Positions 5,256-8,389 of a stretch of DNA of 8,389 nt are shown here, piece after piece (position 1 is the first letter of the stretch; each line of letters starts with the position of its first letter). Origin of the DNA: Actinotignum schaalii. GTDB taxonomy: Bacteria; Actinomycetota; Actinomycetes; Actinomycetales; Actinomycetaceae. The notes beneath the pieces are model-generated. The model worked only from the letters and a program-made list of their open reading frames with translations. It was not told the origin of the DNA and ran no database searches. A program made the translations under genes and the position numbers. Where the stretch lies: the NCBI GenBank assembly GCA_946222725.1, contig CAMIHT010000064.1, positions 1 to 8,389 on the forward strand, written 5' to 3'.

Positions 5256-6368
5256 ATGAACAGCACTGTCCACCACCGTTTTTCGGTACGACGCCGCGCC
5301 TGTCCCGCTTCCGCGAAATCCGCGGAACACCGGAACCCGGACCGGGCCCCCGCGGCCCCCTGCCGCACCATCGCGCGCCGGCGCACCGCGGCTCTTATCG
5401 CCGGAGTGATCGCTGTTCTTGTACTGGCCATTCTCTCCATCTGCGTTGGCGCCCGCCCCATCTCCCCGGGAACACTGTTTACTATTCTTTCCGGCGCAGA
5501 CCGCGATTCCATGGACGCGCAAGCAGTGCTTACTTTGCGCCCGCCGCGCACCATCGCAGCTATTACCATCGGCGCAGCCCTCGGGGTTGCGGGCGCTCTT
5601 ATCCAGGCGATTTCCCGCAATCCGCTGGCTGAGCCGGGAATCCTCGGGGTTTCTGCCGGCGCCGGTTTTGCGGTCACCCTCACCATCGCGCTCGGGGGCA
5701 TCAGTCGGCCGAGCATGTACATGTGGTGGGCGGTGGTAGGTGCACTCGCGGCTACCGCAGCGGTTCTCCTTATCGGATCGCACCGCGGGGGTCGTGCGGA
5801 TCCGGTTCGTCTCATCCTGGCCGGGGTGGCGCTTTCTGCTGTGCTCAACGGCACCGTGGGGGTGCTACGCCTCGCTGACCCGCGCACCTTCAACGAAATC
5901 CTCGTCTGGACGGCCGGCACGCTGGAAAACCGCCCCTGGGAGGTGATCCTGCCGGTCCTCCCGCTTCTCGCTCTCGGGCTCATCGTGGCCGCCGCACTCA
6001 CCCCGGCCCTCAATATCATCACCCTCGGTGACGATACCGCCCGCGCCCTCGGCGCGAACGTCACCGCCATTCGCCTGGCCGGTATTGCAGCGATGACGCT
6101 CCTCACCGGCGGGGCGGTTGCTATCGCCGGCCCCATCTCTTTCATCGGGCTCATGGCACCGCACGCCATCCGTTCCTTTGCCGGTGCGGATCAACGGTGG
6201 GTTGTGGGACTGTCCGCTATCTGGGCACCAGCCCTGCTCCTCGCCTCGGATATCCTCGCGCGCATTATCCTCCCCAGCGGTGAACTTCCCGTCTCCGTGG
6301 TGAGCGCTTTCCTGGGTGCCCCCGTTCTTATCTCCCTCGTCCGCCGGCGAAAGGCTTTCGCGCTATGA
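5256..6368 (+). CDS. Iron-siderophore ABC transporter permease 1 (FecCD family)
   Basis: This integral membrane subunit would form half of the import channel for a ferric chelate. The 370 aa protein has a cytoplasmic, Arg-rich N-terminal extension (about 1-44) followed by alternating hydrophobic helices typical of BtuC/FecCD permeases. Family motifs occur in order: RPPR (95-98), RNPLAEPGILGVSAGAG (121-137), LGDDTARALG (257-266), which contacts the ATPase in related transporters, GPISFIGLMAPH (292-303) and SGELPV (341-346). ATG 5256 is the first start after an in-frame TAG at 5241, but it lacks a convincing Shine-Dalgarno sequence; the nearest G-run is 15 bases upstream, so a leaderless mRNA is possible. 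A later GTG near residue 51 would remove the basic tail and cut into the first helix. It ends with an ATGA overlap with permease 2. Family members of about 330 aa are usual; the excess is the N-terminal tail. Confidence 0.92.
   Translation: MNSTVHHRFSVRRRACPASAKSAEHRNPDRAPAAPCRTIARRRTAALIAGVIAVLVLAILSICVGARPISPGTLFTILSGADRDSMDAQAVLTLRPPRTIAAITIGAALGVAGALIQAISRNPLAEPGILGVSAGAGFAVTLTIALGGISRPSMYMWWAVVGALAATAAVLLIGSHRGGRADPVRLILAGVALSAVLNGTVGVLRLADPRTFNEILVWTAGTLENRPWEVILPVLPLLALGLIVAAALTPALNIITLGDDTARALGANVTAIRLAGIAAMTLLTGGAVAIAGPISFIGLMAPHAIRSFAGADQRWVVGLSAIWAPALLLASDILARIILPSGELPVSVVSAFLGAPVLISLVRRRKAFAL
6347..6361 (+). repeat. Inverted repeat covering the ribosome site of permease 2
   Basis: GCGAAAG (6347-6353) and CTTTCGC (6355-6361) are exact reverse complements with one base between. 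The GAAAGG at 6349-6354, the best ribosome binding site for ATG 6365, lies in the left arm and loop. Folding would hide it until ribosomes translating permease 1 melt it, favouring coupled synthesis. The role is inferred from position. Confidence 0.35.
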
Positions 6369-7510
6369 GTATGTTGCCGCAGCCTGCGGCGCCCCAGTCC
6401 ACAGCCGCGTATTCCGCCGCGCCGTATACGAGTGCCGCGCCCCAGTCCGCTCCCGTAGCACCGGTAACCGCACGGTCCCAGCGTTCTCGCCACGCCGCTA
6501 TACGACGCCGCCGCCGTTCCCGCCTGGTTGCTGCTGTGGTGAGTCTCGCCCTGGTGGTCGGCGGCCTCGGCGCCCTGCTCCTCGGGGACTTACCCCTGAG
6601 CCTGGGCGAGGTGGCCGCCTGCTTCACCCCGGATTCGATACGCGCGGTTGCCGCAGGTGAGGGGGATTTCGTGGCCCAGGTGGTTCTGACGTGGCGCCTG
6701 CCACGGATCCTCGCCGCCGTGGTTTTCGGGGCGGCGCTCGGGCTGTCGGGTGCACTCTTCCAAATTCTCACCCGTAACCCGCTCGGTTCGCCGGATATTA
6801 TCGGCTTCAATGCTGGTGCCTATACCGGCGTTATTCTCACCCGGACATTCCTCGTGGGCGGAGCCCTTGCCGTGAGTATGGGCGCGCTGGCAGGTGGCGT
6901 CGTCGTCGGAATAATTATTTATGTGCTGGCCTACCGGCATGGCGTGTCCGGATTCCGCCTCATTATTGTGGGCATTGGTATGACGGCGATGCTCAGCGCG
7001 GCGAATACCTGGCTGCTGTTGCGGGCTTCGGATGAGGTGGCGCTGAGCCTCGCGGTGTGGGGCGCCGGGTCGCTCGGGCAGGCCTCGTGGGCGAATGTGG
7101 GGCCGGCGGTGGGAATTCTTGCGTGCCTGGTGCCGTTGGTGGTCTGTTGCGTGCGGCCGTTGCGGCAACTGGAATTGGGCGACGACGCCGCAGCTGCGCA
7201 CGGCTTGCCGGTCGAGAGGGCTCGCCGGGGGATCATCGCGGTCGGTATCGCTTTGACGTGTGTGGTGACGGCGGCGGCCGGACCTATTGCTTTTGTGGCG
7301 TTGGCGGCTCCGCAGGTGGGGCGGGTGACGGCCGGGCGACGCGGAATTTCGCTCGTGCATGGCGCGCTGGCGGGTGCCTCGATTTTGTTCCTGGCTGATC
7401 TGTTTGCGCAATTTGTGCTGGCTCGGCCGGTTCCGGTGGGTGCGATTACCACGGTGGTCGGTGGCCTCTACGTGCTGGTTGTGGTGATATCGCAACGGAA
7501 GGGGCGATAA
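6365..7510 (+). CDS. Iron-siderophore ABC transporter permease 2 (FecCD family)
   Basis: This is the second channel subunit, expected to pair with permease 1. The 381 aa product begins with an unusual tail of about 50 residues: Ala/Pro/Gln/Ser-rich to about 37, then strongly basic (RRRRRSR around 47-53) just before the first membrane helix. Family motifs follow: RLPR (111-114), RNPLGSPDIIGFNAGA (137-152), LGDDAAAAHG (271-280), GPIAFVALAAPQ (306-317) and RPVPVG (354-359). The ATPase-contact motif ends in AHG instead of the more common ALG. The ATG overlaps the stop of permease 1 (ATGA). Synonymous codon choice shifts from C-ending to G-ending codons roughly at 6960-7020, partway through the gene. 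Two bases separate its stop from the ATPase start. The family call is secure; substrate is inferred. Confidence 0.92.
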   Translation: MSMLPQPAAPQSTAAYSAAPYTSAAPQSAPVAPVTARSQRSRHAAIRRRRRSRLVAAVVSLALVVGGLGALLLGDLPLSLGEVAACFTPDSIRAVAAGEGDFVAQVVLTWRLPRILAAVVFGAALGLSGALFQILTRNPLGSPDIIGFNAGAYTGVILTRTFLVGGALAVSMGALAGGVVVGIIIYVLAYRHGVSGFRLIIVGIGMTAMLSAANTWLLLRASDEVALSLAVWGAGSLGQASWANVGPAVGILACLVPLVVCCVRPLRQLELGDDAAAAHGLPVERARRGIIAVGIALTCVVTAAAGPIAFVALAAPQVGRVTAGRRGISLVHGALAGASILFLADLFAQFVLARPVPVGAITTVVGGLYVLVVVISQRKGR

Positions 7511-7512
7511 AT

Positions 7513-8334
7513 ATGCGCGAGAACGTAAATGTGAACGGTGCTTCTGCCGGTGCCGCGCGGCTGCGCGGGGAGAATCTGTGTCTCGGTTACGGCGATGTGG
7601 CGGTGGCGCGGGATCTGAATGTGGCGATTCCGGATGGTTCGTTCACGGTTATTGTGGGGGCGAACGGGTGCGGGAAGTCCACGCTGCTGCGCGGTTTGGC
7701 GCGGTTGCTTTCGCCGGCGCGCGGCCGGGTGCTGCTGGACGGACGGGATATTGCGGCGCTGGGCTCGCGGGAGTTCGCGCGGGAGCTTGCGTTGTTACCG
7801 CAGTCGCCGCATATTCCGGAGGGGATTACGGTTGCCGAGCTGGTGGGTCGGGGGCGCTATCCGCACCAGGGTTTGTTTGCGCGGCCTTCAGAGCGTGATG
7901 AGGAGGCGGTTGCTCGGGCTTTGGCTGCTACGGGTACTGCGGATTTTGCTGATGCGCTGCTGGGGGAGCTCTCGGGTGGGGAGCGCCAGCGGGTGTGGGT
8001 GGCGATGGTGCTGGCCCAAGATACTCCGATTATTTTTTTGGATGAGCCGACGACGTATTTAGATATCGCCTACCAGATTGAGCTTCTGGACTTGTGTGCT
8101 CGCCTGAATCGGGAGGGGCGGACTTTGGTGGCGGTTCTGCATGATTTGAATCAGGCGGCGCGTTATGCCACCCATGTCATCGCGATGAAGGATGGGCGTA
8201 TTGCCTTTTCGGGTTCTGCTGCTGAGGTTTTCACTCCCGAAAATATTGCGGAGATTTACGGGCTGACCGCTGTGGTTATCCCGGATCCGGTGACGGGAAC
8301 CCCGATGGTTGTGCCGGTTTCGGCGCGTAGTTAG
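7513..8334 (+). CDS. Iron-siderophore ABC transporter ATPase (FepC/FecE-like)
   Basis: This is the cytoplasmic nucleotide-binding subunit that powers import, acting as a homodimer under the two permeases. All catalytic motifs are present in the 273 aa product: Walker A GANGCGKST (49-57), Q-loop Gln97 in LPQ, the segment VGRGRYPHQG (111-120) common in ferric-siderophore ATPases, signature LSGGERQR (153-160), Walker B IIFLDE (173-178), D-loop LD (183-184) and switch His210 in VLHDLN. A short tail of about 15 residues precedes the ABC domain. ATG 7513 has GGAAGGGG (7497-7504) eight bases upstream and starts two bases after the permease 2 stop. No terminator or further gene is recognisable in the 55 bases after it. 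Codons are strongly G-ending compared with permease 1. Confidence 0.95.
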   Translation: MRENVNVNGASAGAARLRGENLCLGYGDVAVARDLNVAIPDGSFTVIVGANGCGKSTLLRGLARLLSPARGRVLLDGRDIAALGSREFARELALLPQSPHIPEGITVAELVGRGRYPHQGLFARPSERDEEAVARALAATGTADFADALLGELSGGERQRVWVAMVLAQDTPIIFLDEPTTYLDIAYQIELLDLCARLNREGRTLVAVLHDLNQAARYATHVIAMKDGRIAFSGSAAEVFTPENIAEIYGLTAVVIPDPVTGTPMVVPVSARS

Positions 8335-8377
8335 GGCGCGGGCGTGCCGGAAGAGTAGTCGCTGTCAGGGCGCGGGC
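8333..8377. repeat. 11-bp direct repeat after the ATPase gene
   Basis: AGGGCGCGGGC occurs at 8333-8343, overlapping the ATPase stop codon, and again at 8367-8377. The copies are 34 bases apart start to start. The sequence is G/C-rich and the window ends soon after, so this may be chance or the start of a longer repeat tract. Confidence 0.3.
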
Positions 8378-8389
8378 CGGGGTCCGAAG

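Noticed and set aside
3882..5256. Functional link between the CRISPR genes and iron uptake
   Set aside because: The units are convergent, separated by a terminator, and differ in composition; adjacency alone does not support a shared system.
5231..6169. Long minus-strand reading frame (312 codons) opposite permease 1
   Set aside because: Antisense to a well-supported FecCD permease; Arg/Ala/Ser-rich composition is typical of shadow frames in high-GC DNA.
6590..7495. Minus-strand reading frame (301 codons) opposite permease 2
   Set aside because: His/Arg/Gln-rich shadow of a gene with all family motifs; no plausible domain or ribosome site.

Overview
The window looks like high-GC Gram-positive (actinobacterial) DNA. 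GTG starts are common, lipoproteins and permeases are rich in Ala/Arg/Gly, and hand counts give about 65% G+C over 5581-5640 and 68% over 7081-7140. The genus cannot be named from this sequence. Two unrelated blocks face each other across a 199-base intergenic stretch.

Block 1 (start to 3881, plus strand) is part of a type I-E CRISPR-Cas operon in the usual order: casA/cse1 (its 5' end lies before the window), casB/cse2, cas7e and cas5e. The three visible starts are all GTG, and neighbouring genes overlap or nearly touch. Together these encode the Cascade surveillance complex apart from its crRNA endonuclease. Base composition is lower here, with 60-base samples from 37% to 52% G+C. The expected next genes, cas6e, cas1 and cas2, do not follow cas5e, and no CRISPR repeats are visible. 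Cas3, if present, would be upstream and out of view.

The intergenic stretch (3882-4080) holds no gene. It contains a compact set of inverted repeats that could fold as a three-way junction (3897-3970), followed by a strong hairpin (3970-4026) that probably ends transcription between the two convergent units.

Block 2 (4081-8334) is a complete ferric-siderophore-type ABC importer. A substrate-binding lipoprotein is on the minus strand (4081-5121). Diverging from it, on the plus strand, are two FecCD-family permeases and a FepC/FecE-like ATPase in one tight operon (5256-8334). The 134-base divergent region holds a candidate promoter, a perfect 7-bp inverted repeat, and two partial matches to the DtxR/IdeR iron-box consensus, which suggests iron-controlled expression. 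The lipoprotein would capture the ferric chelate outside the membrane, the two permeases would form the channel, and the ATPase would drive import.

The point most worth following up is the type I-E operon that stops at cas5e. It may be a decayed locus cut by a deletion, or a Cascade that depends on a Cas6 supplied elsewhere. No new system is proven by this window alone.
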